Assembly (NCBI RefSeq): GCF_036785885.1
Contig: NC_092322.1
Location: 37,965,994 to 38,029,993 of the forward strand
DNA length: 64,000 bases
Origin: Coffea arabica
Taxonomy: Eukaryota; Streptophyta; Magnoliopsida; Gentianales; Rubiaceae
Direction of reading: 5' to 3'
Of this stretch, positions 40,851-52,271 are shown piece by piece. Each line of letters opens with the position of its first letter. Positions within the stretch are counted from its first letter, which is position 1. The translations under genes and the position numbers were made by a program. The notes beneath the pieces are model-generated. The model ran no database searches and was not told the DNA's origin. It saw only the letters and a program-made list of their open reading frames with translations.

Positions 40851-43800
40851 ACATTAGTAAAACATGCAAGATTTAATCGCTAGATATTTGATTTAAATTT
40901 TTTTCTTTTCCTTTTCAACTACCAAACAAATAACATGCACTTCATAAAAATAACTTATATAATTTTTTTAAATAACATTGCGTTATGGAATTTCTAAAAT
41001 TACAGTTGAAATTGTAACAGATATTAATGACTATTAATTATTAGATTCTTATAACTAATATTCATCGGTGTCAACAAATAAATACGATTCATTAATAACA
41101 AAGGAAAATTAGAATTTGATAAAAAAAAATTTATTTGATAAAAAAGGAAAAAAAAGTTAGTATTTTATTCATAAAATATAGTCAACACCTTACATGTTAA
41201 CAATTTCATTCTATTTTTACATTGATCTATGAAATAGAAAGAACTATGCATGTGTACTTTTTCCACCATTTAAATGTATTATAATAAAATAACGTATTTC
41301 CAACCTTACAATTACCAATTTTTTTTAATATAAAAGAAATATGCATGTATAGTAAATTATATTAAAAAGATTATTGTGAATATGATTTTTTTTAGAGCAC
41401 ATATTTGATGACTTTAGGCACGTGCAAGTTTTGAAATAAAAAAAAATTATTCCTCTGCCAATTACAGATTTTTAAATAAAATTTCTCTAACATTTCTCCG
41501 AAATATAAGATGTTAGTAGAGATTTTAAAATAAGATTTTACTACCGACAGCATTTTAGTAAAGGCAAATTCTACAAAACAAACAACATTTACATTTAATT
41601 TTATATTTTTTTGGAGCTCGTAAATTTCATTTTACATTTTTTTTCTAGCAAGTTTGAATTTAATTTTCTGAAAGTCATACTTATAAATGCGAAATCTAAC
41701 AAAAAAATTAAATACAATTTTTGGAGGTCAAATTTATCAAATGCGAGCTATTTGAAAATTTTAAAAAAAAACATTTAGGAGCTCGTATTTAGCTCTTACT
41801 ATTTTCTGGAAAAAATTCTCTAGTCCCAAAAAAAAAGCAAAAAAAATTAAATTATACTTAGTGTGGGAGCTCTATTGAGCTCGCATTCGCGGAATGCGAG
41901 CTCTATTGACCTCCGAAAAAAAAAAATTTTAAGGAATGCGAACGCGAATGCGAGATCTTTAAACATTTTGTTTCAATACAAAAAAATCTCTGCCTCCGAA
42001 AAAAAAATAAGCACAAAAATTTTACTTATACTTTCTGGGCTCTATTGAGCTCGCATTTCAGAAATGCGAGCTCTGTTGAGCTCGCATTCCGCGAATGCGA
42101 AGACCCCCCGACGGATTCCCTCACCAAAATTATCCCTTTTATAGAATTTTTTTAAAATTCACCACAAAATTGAAAATTTCTCTCGCTGTTTCTGGGTTCA
42201 TCCGAAACAAGCTTGGAATCTTATGCAGCAATTTTAACAACAAATCCAATCTCAAGTCCTTGTCAAATTCCCAAACCCATCATCAAGATATGATGCTAAA
42301 CACATAAAAGGAAAAATCTGAGCTGAGGAACTTGCAAGAACCCAGGTTCGTTCATTGGTTTCAAGTTCTGGGTTTTCATGTCAAAATCAAACAAGCACCA
42401 AACTCTCAAGCCAAAACAACAATCAAACCCAAATCTTGTACTTTGCCCTCCTAAGAATTCTCAGACCCAAATTACACACACAAACAGGAACCAAAAATGC
42501 AACCTTTAGTTCATCAGATTACATATGTGGGAAACACTATCTGTTCATGGCCTCTCGATTGAATTCTTAGTTCAGATTCACATTAAATGAACAAAGGGCC
42601 GGCACCAAGCCTATCAATAGCACCACAACATCCCCAAACATACCCACAGTCATCGTCATCAGGCATGAGCAACAACTAAAAACTTAGAAAAGGAAGAAAA
42701 TCATGCATCAGTGACTCAAATCTCTATGAAAGTTGTATTAAACCAACATTGAGAGGAATCCATGATTACCTGAGAGCACTAAAGCCGCTAGATGATCGTG
42801 AAATGCCCCAAGAAACGAGCGGTTCTGGGAGACGCAACCCACGAACTGTTTTTGCAAAAAATTTTCAGCCTGATGAAGGCGCTAATTTGGGCCGAGATTT
42901 CACTTTCTTAGAGCCGTTTTCTCCCGGGGCTTTGTGAACAAAATTTCTCCTAATACCTCCCAAGAAGGTGCAGAACCCACGAAATCACTCAAAAACTAGA
43001 AATCAGAATCAGAAGTCAATCTGGAAGGGGGCTGGTCTGCCAGCCTGGTACCAGATTTTCTGCAACTTTTCCTTCTTCCTTTTTCTCCAGCCAGGCCGAA
43101 GCTCCTTCCTTCCTCTTGTTTTCTTTTTTTTTTTTTCAGATTTCCCCCAAGCTCTCTTTTTTCTCTCTTGGTAGCAGCCCCCCTTTCTTTTTCTTCCCTG
43201 GTTTTTCTCCTGCCCAGCCCGTAGCCTTTCCAAGCTTTTTCTCTCCCTCCAGCTCTCTTTCTTTCTTTGCTGTTGCTTCCTTATCCCAGAAACCCTCCTT
43301 GTTCAGCTGTTCCCCCCTCTTTCTTTTTTTTTTTTTGGATTTCTCCCCATGAAACCCTTTTTCTTTTCCTCTCTTAAAACCTTTGTTGCCCGAAGCCCTT
43401 TCTGGTTTTCTTTGCTCCTCCCCCGCGCAGCCTTCCCTTCCTTGTTTCCTCTCTACTGCCCGAAAGCTCTCTAGCTTTCCTTCTTGCCTTTGCCCGTAAC
43501 TTTTCTTTTCCCTCAATCTCCTATCTCTTCTTGGTTTCTCTTTCTGGTTTCCTACCCTTTCTCCTCCAGCCCGTCACCCTCAGCTCTCTCTCTCGCTTGA
43601 CTTTTTCTTTCTTTCCTCCGACCCTTTCTTTTTCTTTTCTTGTTTCTCCTTCTTGCTCTTGCCTTGTTGCCCATGGCCTATCCCTTTGCCAGATTTCCCT
43701 CTTTTTTCCAGAATTTTCCTAAGCCTCCAAGTGTCTTGCCACCTACCCCGCTTTGCATGTGTTGTCAACCAAGAATGAGGACATTTGTCCTATTTGCATG

Positions 43801-44194
43801 CACTCCACTTGTCTAATATGCCCCTAATACACTTGTTTAATGATCCTCTAATACACTTATCTTTTTATTTTCATTTATTTATTATATATTTTCCAAAAAC
43901 AATTTAGGTAAACAAAATAAATGTTAATTCCTAATTGCAAATGCATTGCACAATTTTCATTTATCTTAAAAAAAATTGAGTCTAAAAGGATTAAAGACAA
44001 ATTTTGAATTTTTTGTGAGAATTTTTTTCTTTTTTTTAGAAATTTAATACAAACATACCTTAAAAATAAAAATAATAAACCTAATTTATAAAAATAAAGA
44101 AAAATGAACATTAACTATCAATCAAAAAAATTAAATAAAATAAACAAGAATAAAGCTAATATTGAATAAAATAAATGAAATTTTAGTGTCTACA
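40851..44194 (-). mobile_element. Right part of the Tat/Ogre-like block
   Basis: Non-coding. It contains AT-rich DNA (40860-41600), a zone of GAATGCGAGCTC palindromes (41860-42112), a pyrimidine-rich stretch (43000-43740) and an AT-rich end with TGTCTACA at 44194. The palindrome zone matches the left part at 19450-19500 in inverted orientation. No coding sequence is credible. Confidence 0.55.
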
Positions 44195-44349
44195 GGGAGT
44201 AATCTTCCTATTGACTGTGTGTTGCGATTTTGGTTGGATAAATTGTGCAATAATTTGTGCTTATTGAGTTGATTGTTGCATTGGACGTAGTTACAACCTC
44301 TAGATTACTTGCTTCATATATTTGGTGAAAATTCTGTTTCTCTTGGTGA

Positions 44350-45366
44350 TTGTGCATGGTAGACACTATGGTTAAACAAATATCCACTTCTAAATCTCGA
44401 ACCCTTAGACCTCATCCCTCTACACCCCAACCTACCATTCCTGTGAATGAACCTACCAACCAACCTTTCTCTTCAGGTGTACGAAAATGCCTCGGTAGGG
44501 GTAAAGGAGTCCACGTGGCTATACCCACACACTTTGAAGGTCATTTAAACTTCAGTAAGGCTACCGATAAGCAGCGATATACTATGTGTTGTTAGCGGCG
44601 AATTATCCCCTGCAAAAGTAATGAGAAGCTTACCATGGATGTACTGCGTATAAGGGAAGAGGTTGAACGGATGTTTACCGCCATTGGTTGGCGATCTTAT
44701 CTTGATATTTTTTGCCCCACCTTTGTAGAACTGGTTAAAGAGTTTTACTCTACTTTTGAGTTTGACCTGCCTACAGGGTATACTGTAGATACCCCAAATG
44801 TGATTCACTTTCGACTAATGGGTCAAGAGTTCCATTTCTCCATTACTCAATTCAATTTGGCATTTGAATTCATTACTCGGGAATATGCTGAGACTAGGGA
44901 GTACACTGAGAGTGGTTGTGACTACAAAGAATCATTTTATTCTCACTACCCCGATATTTGGAAGGAAATGTCTGTTGAAAGCGACCGTTATAACCCTTCT
45001 AGATCCAGGAGTTCTTATCTTAAGGAACCCAGTTCCCGATATATTCAGCGCTTCTTAGCTTACAGTTACTCGGGTCGCAAGGATAGTTCCGGTATACTTT
45101 CGCGCCCTGAGTTCTTCTTTATCTGGTGTATGAAGAACAATATTAAGGTAAATTTGGGGTGTTGGTTGGCATCTCAATTTAAGGCAATTTTAGCCAAGAA
45201 AAACAAACCCTTGATACTCAGGTCGTATATCACACGCCTGGCAATCCAGTTAGGGGTTCTTAATCTCCAAAACCACAATCTCCATTTGGCCTTTGACATG
45301 AAATTTCTGGATGACGATTGTCTATTAAAAATGGGAGTTATAAAGCGGGTTGATGATACCCTCTGA
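44350..45366 (+). mobile_element. env-like ORF of the main Athila-like fossil
   Basis: The recognisable parts are a basic start (KQISTSKSRTLRPHPS), FEFDLPTGYTVDTPNVIHF, FRLMGQEFHFSITQFNLAFEF and FFFIWCMKNNIKVNLGCWL. It lies on the same strand as the 10-16 kb pol, with only the GGGAG-flanked block between. It is broken in a few places. The spacer to the 3' LTR (45367-46718) holds a GTGTGGGGGAG purine tract near 45750 and no further gene. Confidence 0.78.
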
Positions 45367-46699
45367 TTTACACTCCCGGGACTCATTCGAACACCAGGTC
45401 ACCGCCTCTCTACACGAGCAGGTCCTCTTCAGCTCCTGGATCTACTAATGACACTGTCGGACCTTCCTCTTCTGTACCTCCTCCACTGCTGGCCTCCGAT
45501 TCTGAGTGGCAATACCTGCGAGAATAGGTTCATCATATGGACGAGCGGGTAATGAATATTGCTGATCAGGTGGCCCAGATGTCTCAGAATTTGGCCGCCT
45601 ACTTCCACCATGTTGGCTTCACTCTGCCGTTCCCACCTATTCCACAGTCGGTTGGGACCCTCCACTACGTATTCGGGGAAGTTTCATTGTCCTATTTGCT
45701 TTATTTGCTTTATGACCTCCATTGAGGACAATGTTGGATTTAGGTGTGGGGGAGCTGTGGTACAGCTAGTATTTTTAGTTTTTAGATGTTTTCCTTTATT
45801 TCTTGTTATTTGTTCTGTTTTTCATTTATTTTCTTTTCATTTTTATTAGTAATTAGCATTTCTGTGACTGCCAAGGATTGATGATGGTTGGCTGACTCTA
45901 ATTCTCATATTATCAAATTTTAGTAATAAAAGTGTATCAAGTTAATTTGGTTAAATCCAAAATATCTCTTTGGTGAATATCGATGCTTTTGTGATGCTTA
46001 CAATTTTTGGTTAACTTTTCTCAGCATAGAGAATAACTGCTTGACATTTTACTTGCAAATTGGTCTAATTATTAACCTTAGTTCTCCATGTATGAGGAAA
46101 TGAGGCTAGCTGCTATTATTTTATGTGATATCTTGAGTTATTTTGCTGCCTAGTTATAAATAAATTTGGCTGTACTCTGCTAGTTATTACTGCTAAGTAA
46201 CTAGGGGTCTACACCAAAAATGTCAATCCTTGCGTCAAAAAATAGTAATTTCTACGAGTACGTGGTCTTATAGCGACTACAGCTGAGTAATCGGGCTCTT
46301 TCATCTGACAATGTTTGAGTTCGCGTCAAAAGGTTCTAATGGCTAGAGACTAAATCTATTATTATTACTATCTAGTCAAAAATATAAAAAATGTGAAAGT
46401 TGTGTAAATGTGTGATTAAAGTTAGCCTGTTGATCTATGCGTCTAATGTTGAGATTTTGGTTAATAGTTTGACCGTTTACTGATAAATGTTGATCGACCA
46501 TTCCTTTTTCTTAGAATAGTTAGCCATAAATTGGAGGAGCTTGCAGTTTAGAAGCTAACCGAGGTGATGTTTCTTGGATCTTGACCATTGATGCTTGATA
46601 TGTGTTTTTCTCGGTATCTTGGCAATAAGGTAGATGGAGTGATAGCCATTATCAGGAATTGATTTTGGTTTGCTATTCTCATGCTTGAGGACAAGCATG

Positions 46700-46718
46700 G
46701 TTTAGGTGTGCAGGGAAT
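46700..46718 (+). promoter_or_regulatory. Polypurine-type tract before the 3' LTR
   Basis: GAGGACAAGCATGG and then GGTGTGCAGGGAAT precede TGATAAG, the usual sequence ahead of the 3' LTR in this clade. Confidence 0.65.
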
Positions 46719-46848
46719 TGATAAGTCGCAATTTTTTCATTTATTTTATAATTAATTTCCTCCTATTACCTTACCAAATGTGCATTAATTAGCAGATTCT
46801 ATTCATTTTTGACATTTGTGCTTATTGTAGGGAGTTGGAACAAAATTT
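46719..46848 (+). repeat. Start of the 3' LTR of the Athila-like fossil
   Basis: TGATAAGTCGCAA onward matches 8822-8950 with about 9% difference, then similarity stops. No target duplication can be checked on this side. Confidence 0.75.
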
Positions 46849-48776
46849 TTATGGAATTTTGTATAAGGTATTTTTGACATTTTAGGTGACTCCATTAAGA
46901 ATGATCATTCCCGTCACTTTGACACTTTAATCCAAATCATGAGGGGGTTATGTATAGCTTTTGAAACTATAAGGGGATTATGTAAAAAAAAAATGCTAAA
47001 CTACAAGAGGGTAAAGTGAAATTTGCCCTTTTACATTCGAGTAACTAAGGGCTTTTTTTAATTTGAGAAAAAACGGCCCATCAACCAACTTAATTAGAGT
47101 AGCACACAATTAGTTGTAATTGTTGGGTTTTGATAGAATTCAAAATCTCAAAAAAGTGAGCAACCCATAAAAAAAAGGGTCCAAGCTCCAAGTCAAAATT
47201 TAAAAACTGGACTTGACCGGTTTGGCTGATTCATTTGGCATCACTCCGGTACAATGGTTTTGACTGATTTTTTTAACTTTTATGGTTTCTCAGAGAATTG
47301 GATTGATACCAGGGTCAATTCACAGTTTGACCGATTGAATTGGCCAGTTCGATTCGGTCCTTAAAACACTACATGTGATTGCAAAAGTTATGCATAATCT
47401 TTTGCAATTTGGACTTAATGTCAAAATGACATAAATAACCCACTATAATGGAAAATACGAAAATATCGATATTACCTTTGTTCAAAAATCAAAATAACTA
47501 AAGTGATTAAAATATATAAACATAATATGTATAACATTTTAATCACTTATGATTTTGTGTTTTATCATATGATCCCTAATGGTTTAGTATTTTATCACAT
47601 AATACTCTTGTGATTTTCAAAATAGATAGATAATCTCCTTATAGTTAACAAATAATTTTCAAATTTACATAAGGATACTTTTGATATTTTAGTTGATTCC
47701 GCTATGAAATGCAAATTATAACATTTTGATACTTTGGTTCAAACCATCAGAGAATTATGCATAACTTTTAAAATCATTGAAAAATTATGTGAAAAAACGC
47801 TAAATCATAAAGGACTAAAGTATAATTTAACAAGGAAAAGAAAAATCTCTTTTCTAACGGAATAATTGGATGTTCAGCGTCAGCCTTCACATTTCCAACT
47901 TCTCCGATGTTATCTTTAAACTACCTTTACATTAGAAAAACATTTTGAGATGTCATAATTGCGGAGTACTGTCGGGTTGACTGTTCCCAGTTAGTAGAAT
48001 CCGTGAGCGGAACATAGATAATAGTAGAAATTTCTTTCGAAATTTGCCAAACACAGTTAGTCAGTGGGACATGCAGCAATTACCTCATGCTGTTAACAAA
48101 ACAAAACAGAACAAAAAGATGTACGAGCAAGTAAATTATCAATTTATTATAAGTAAATTAGATATAACCTTCCAGTGATTTTGTCTATTATCACATGATC
48201 TTTTTAACATTTCAAAATTTTCATTTCACTCCACTATGATTTTATGTAAAGTAAAAATTTGATGAAAAAGTAGCCTATATAACGCCGTTAATTGAAATAC
48301 CAATAGTGCCTTCATATTAATACTAAATCAATCAATGAATTAATTGCCTTATATAAAGTATATGGGGATTTCATGGAGAAAAAATTGTGGAGGGTAAAAT
48401 GGATATCTATACAAATGATAAGGGAATTACATGGAGATTAAAATTTTATCACACATTTTTAGAGTGCATTTGATATAATGCCGTAATTAATTGTGTATTC
48501 CGTTCATTTTTCACTTTATATAAAACCATTGGGGGATTATGTAGCTATTTTAAAACCTAAGAGGGATCATCTGGCATTGTGTAAAATCATAGGCAGTTAT
48601 AAGTAATTTATTCAGTTATTATTCATAAATTCGGATTAGAAAGCACTTTGCACGATGCTGTTGTAAACAAAGCATATAATGACGGATTAAATGCGAAGTT
48701 GTAATTTTGGTGTGTATATTAATTTTGCGGCATGAAGCAAATAAAAATCTTCACTTCTTCTATACATAATAAAATT
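46849..48776. other. Non-coding with several inverted-repeat elements
   Basis: 46860-47041 and 47640-47835 end in similar 'gggattatgt...gctaaa...taaagt' motifs typical of plant MULE/MITE termini. 47535-47835 looks like one ~300-bp element with diverged terminal inverted repeats, and 48130-48610 like another. 47871-48003 and 48700-48776 match 57312-57520, with about 700 bp extra here between them. No gene is seen except the exonuclease 3' flank. Confidence 0.5.
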
Positions 48777-49128
48777 TCAATAATTGCTTTGGCTGCTGGA
48801 ATCCAAGCACCAGCAATAATAGTCAGACCTCGAGCTCTCTAGCAATCCTCTCAAGCTCGTTCTACCGCCATGATGCAAAATTGTTGCGCTTTTACAGGTC
48901 AAATGCAAGAGGGTAGTCCTCCATATCGTGATACTGTGATCTCATTCTCATCTAAAGCCACATTGTTGCAACACAGCCTTCATAGGGATCTTGCGGGCCC
49001 ATTTGAACGTCATGGCTGCCACCTAAAAAAAAAAAAAATTCACTAGGAGAGTCCCAAAAAATGATGATGTCCTTCTTGATGTAATGTACTACTAATAGCC
49101 AAAGTTAATTAAGTTACTTACCAAGGTA

Positions 49129-49389
49129 GGAAATGGGGCAGGAACGGTTGTCAGAGACAACCGTTCCTGAAGGTTCACGGCCACGATGTGGCCTCAAAAA
49201 TTTGTGCGGCTCAGATTACAGCATGTAACTCGATTTTCACGCCATGTGTGGGACCCACAAAAAAGTGTTGTAAAATTACGTCGTGTGCAAAGTAAGTTAC
49301 ATCATGTGCAATGGAAATTACGTGCAATTGAAAATGAATACAACCGGCACAAACGGTTGCAGGTGCAACCGTTTGTGCCCCGTGTCCAG
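49129..49389. mobile_element. MITE at an exonuclease exon-intron junction
   Basis: A 261-bp insert is flanked by the 8-bp direct repeat CCAAGGTA (49121-49128 and 49390-49397). The ends are related inverted sequences (GGAAATGGGGC and complement of CTGGACACGGGGC) followed by small hairpins of ACGGTTG...CAACCGT type. Without it, the minus strand reads TAYLG-type coding sequence straight into a GTAAGTAAC donor. The 8-bp duplication suggests hAT. Confidence 0.8.
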
Positions 49390-49807
49390 CCAAGGTATGC
49401 TTTTGTCAGATACTTGAGCGACTTGCTAAGGTTTCTTGTTTTCATAAGTGGTGGATATTTGGCCGTGTCCCTGCCAAAAAATTTCATAGGTGTCAAAGTC
49501 TTTCTCTGCACTTGTTTCAACGACATTGCATCCCTCAGAAATTCTGGTCGTATTCCAGTTGCTTCATACCTGCAGAAGAATTTTTCACACTTCAAAGTCA
49601 GTCTCTAGAGTCAATTCACTTTCTATGTGCCTATATATGTAGGATGTGAATTTGGACAATCTTTTTGTTGCGTCATTACCTATCGTTTGTGACGGGAAGT
49701 TGTGGTTTGACATATGTATGAAGGATTTTCCTTTCATACTCATTGATGGGGCAAAACTCTTGCACACAGATCTAAAGAACCATCACTGCCACCTCCAACC
49801 ATTTTGC

Positions 49808-51419
49808 TGACAGGTGCCGAACCTGTGCAATAATAATTACTAAAAGTCCTAATTATCACTATAATTAATTATAGAGCAAATCCAAGTATTGGGGTAGGGA
49901 CCCTAGGTGTGCAATGGGTTACTTGATTCACCCTATTCACGAAGAGTTTGCTTGATTCGAGATACCAGATTTGTCTATAAAAATATTAATTTTGCGTACA
50001 ATGGCAAGTAGGGTCGATTCCACAGGGAACGGGTAGGAAGTTATTTCTTTCCAAGTCAATAGAATAAAATTGGGGGATGAATAATGGGATGGAAATGAAA
50101 ATAAAATAAATAAAATTCAACTGATAATTCCACAAGTACAATTTACTAAAAATAGCAGTTAATAAAATTCTACTTAAACGATCAACTGCTCAGGTATGGG
50201 CCAGTTAAATGATCATTGATGCAAAGATATTTCATTTGTTCGTTACTAGGTTGGTTATAGTCATCAACAAGTTATGACAACCAGTTCTTCCTTACTTTTT
50301 CGACAGTCAAGGTACGACCATTGACTGCTTCCCTAACCAAAAAACAACCCTAGGTACGACCGTAGGAATTTAATTATCCAGTTGCATTAAAGCTAGAAGA
50401 ACCCAACCCCAACCAATAAATACGCTGAGAGGGTTTATTTAGATCAGATCTTACATTTCCCCAACATAAAGCCAATTATGGTGGTTGCCACTTGTTATCA
50501 ACTAAACGAACAATTACGGATTCAATTTAATTAACGTGGCAGTAGGCTATTATATTAAATCAAATACCCAGCCGTTGATATTCAATTAATAAAATACCCA
50601 TGAACAATTAATTCAGGAAACGCACAAATAGCAACAAATTGGAAGAAATAATGAAAATTCAATTAGATCTCACAGATATTATGGACCGCGCATTCGCGTC
50701 GACCTTTGGATAGAGGAGAAAACTAGCCGCTCCTCATCGTATCAACTTTGCGTGATTCGATTGATATCATCCACACAATTGCCCAAGAATTAATTGCCAA
50801 GGAATTGGAGAAATAATGAGGAGGTAGATGAGAAAGTGTTATCTCTCCTTTTTTTTTTTCTTGAGTTTCATCTCCATACTAGAGCCGCAATTAAAAAGCA
50901 AAAGCCAATGAAGAATTGTCTCAAGCAAAAGAAACGAATTCCATAGTCAAAGTCGCCTAAAGCAAAAAGCTAGAGAAAAGAAGAAAAGCTCCAACGTCTG
51001 ACCAAGAGCCGAAAAAAAGGAAACTGAAGCTAATGTCCCTATTAGACGTGAATCTGGCCTATTGTAATTGTTTTTCTATTTGAAGCCGCCGCCAGTGGAA
51101 GTCAGATCAGGAGCAAGCTTTTTCTAAGGGCTCCAATCCCACACATCTGGTCCACGTGGACCTGGTTCCTTAATTGGGTCTCCTCCTGTTACTAAGCTTG
51201 CGGGTCCGGTTTTTGGGTAATCCTCTACAATTTCTGGCGTGGGCACGTCCTGAAATAAAGGGTCTTCTGGAAATTTGCCTCAAAAGATTACTTTCAACAC
51301 CAACCACCTACAATTTACACAAATATCAAATATGAGCAAATTCCCAATGCTTAGCACAATGAGTAGCCAAAATTAGGACAAAATAATAGTATAAAATGTG
51401 CTCAATAACCGCTCTATCA
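49808..51419 (-). mobile_element. Gypsy-type solo LTR inside an exonuclease exon
   Basis: 1,612 bp with perfect target duplication TTTGC (49803-49807 and 51420-51424). On the minus strand it begins TGATAGAGCGG and ends GGCACCTGTCA. It resembles the 8822-10225 LTR in layout. It splits the exon between the codons for VALACK and MVGGG. It is a fossil left by LTR-LTR recombination. Confidence 0.9.
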
Positions 51420-51496
51420 TTTGCAAGCCAGAGCGACCAGCCTTGCTCTACTGTTGTCAAGCCTGAATTCATCTTGTACACCCAAATTAGCCAGAC

Positions 51497-52035
51497 TGTT
51501 AGGAAATTGACTTAATTTCTTTTAAGCAGATTTATTAATTTGTGCGAAAGTAACTAGTTTCGTACTTGGTTTTAGTTACTTGAAGTGGTAGTAAAAAAAT
51601 TTCCTATTTTGTTTAGGATTTAGAGGTTATTTCCTATTCTGTACAAGTTTAGAAATTAGCATTGTTTCCTATTGTTATTTGGGTTTTGACTAGATAATGT
51701 TCAGTATAAATAGGTGGGTTAGCATACTACAAAGAGACACACAAGAGCACACAAGGGTGACATGTAGCCTTATACATGGGGGGTGAGAGAGGGTCCTTGG
51801 AAGATAAGAGATGGTATTTAAGGGTTGGATTTGGTTTCAAGTTGTTTTCTTATATAGGATTTTTCCTCTCATAATAAAGAACAAATTTCTCTCCGTGGAC
51901 GTAGGTTTAATGGTAGAGTCGAATCACGTCAAATACTATGTGTCATTTATCTTTTATATTTGTGGATTGTTTCTCATTAAATTATTGTATACTTGATATT
52001 TCAATAGTCATGTGTTTCGCGCTTCGATTCTAACA
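51497..52035 (+). mobile_element. Copia-type solo LTR in an exonuclease intron
   Basis: TGTTAGGAAATTGAC...TTCGATTCTAACA, 539 bp, with flanks CAGAC/CAGAT (one mismatch). It contains a TATAAATAGG promoter motif (about 51709) and the CTCCGTGGACGTAGG segment typical of Tnt1/Tto1-like copia LTRs. The orientation follows the TATA motif. It is a fossil with no internal region. Confidence 0.85.
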
Positions 52036-52271
52036 CAGATGGAATAGAACCCCCTAAAAAAAACGGTCCAATATGTTTTACTACTGTTGTGTAATGGAAA
52101 TGTGAATATATAACTGTTGAGTTTAATTGTTGATCTATACATTGTTTGAACGTGAGAATTGGCATGTTTCCCTGTGATTCCAGAGTGCACTGCGACTGCT
52201 CAGGACTGCGACGCAAAGGTCACATTCCCAGCCCTTGAAAATCCTCTCACACTCTACTTTCGGGTGCGGCC

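Larger units (their letters stand above)
17147..44194 (-). mobile_element. Nested block with Tat/Ogre-like LTR ends
   Basis: The block starts TGTCGCACCC and ends GTGTCTACA, flanked by the 5-bp duplication GGGAG (17142-17146 and 44195-44199). Outside these, the Athila-like fossil continues without loss. On the minus strand it would begin TGTAGACACTAAAA and end GGGTGCGACA, as Tat/Ogre-type LTRs do. I could not find the inner edges of either LTR. It may be a broken element or one very long LTR split by later insertions: 21014-30943, 31440-36990 and perhaps 37505-40850. No gag-pol of its own is recognised. It is a fossil of intermediate age in the nest. Confidence 0.7.
8822..46848 (+). mobile_element. 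Athila-like Ty3/gypsy retroelement fossil
   Basis: This is an LTR element carrying gag-pol and an env-like ORF, split by a 27-kb insertion. The parts in order are 5' LTR (8822-10225), primer-binding site, gag, protease, reverse transcriptase, RNase H and integrase (about 10384-15710), a repeat-bearing spacer, [insertion 17147-44194], env-like ORF (about 44350-45366), polypurine tract and the start of the 3' LTR (46719-46848). It is badly broken, with many breaks (well over ten). Over the roughly 128 comparable LTR bases the two ends differ by about 9%, so it is the oldest layer of the nest, several million years old. Confidence 0.9.
48777..52271 (-). pseudogene. C2H2 zinc-finger DEDDh RNA exonuclease pseudogene
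   Basis: This is a relic of a plant REXO4/AEN-like 3'-5' exonuclease. Exon 52271-52141 encodes a zinc finger (CDLCVAVLSSRSALWNHRETC). The next exon, 51490-51420 continuing at 49807-49680, holds the Exo I zone (CKMVGGGSDGSLDLCARV, with Ala where the catalytic Asp is expected) and LPVTND. Exon 49569-49122 has YEATGIRPEFLRDAMSLKQV and AKYPPLMKT...SLKYLTKAYLG; the Exo II GHGLDHDLD part is missing. The last exon, 49022-48777, has QDPYEGCVATMWL, DYPLAFDL, NNFASWR and SDYYCWCLDSSS, with three in-frame stops and a late frame change. Two solo LTRs and a MITE lie within it. The N-terminal exon was not found. Confidence 0.85.

Noticed and set aside
43009-43768. Phe/Ser-rich and Lys/Glu-rich frames
   Set aside because: Readings of a polypyrimidine tract and its complement.
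49186-49608. 140-residue plus-strand frame
   Set aside because: Antisense to the exonuclease exon and partly inside a MITE; the minus strand carries the recognisable protein similarity.
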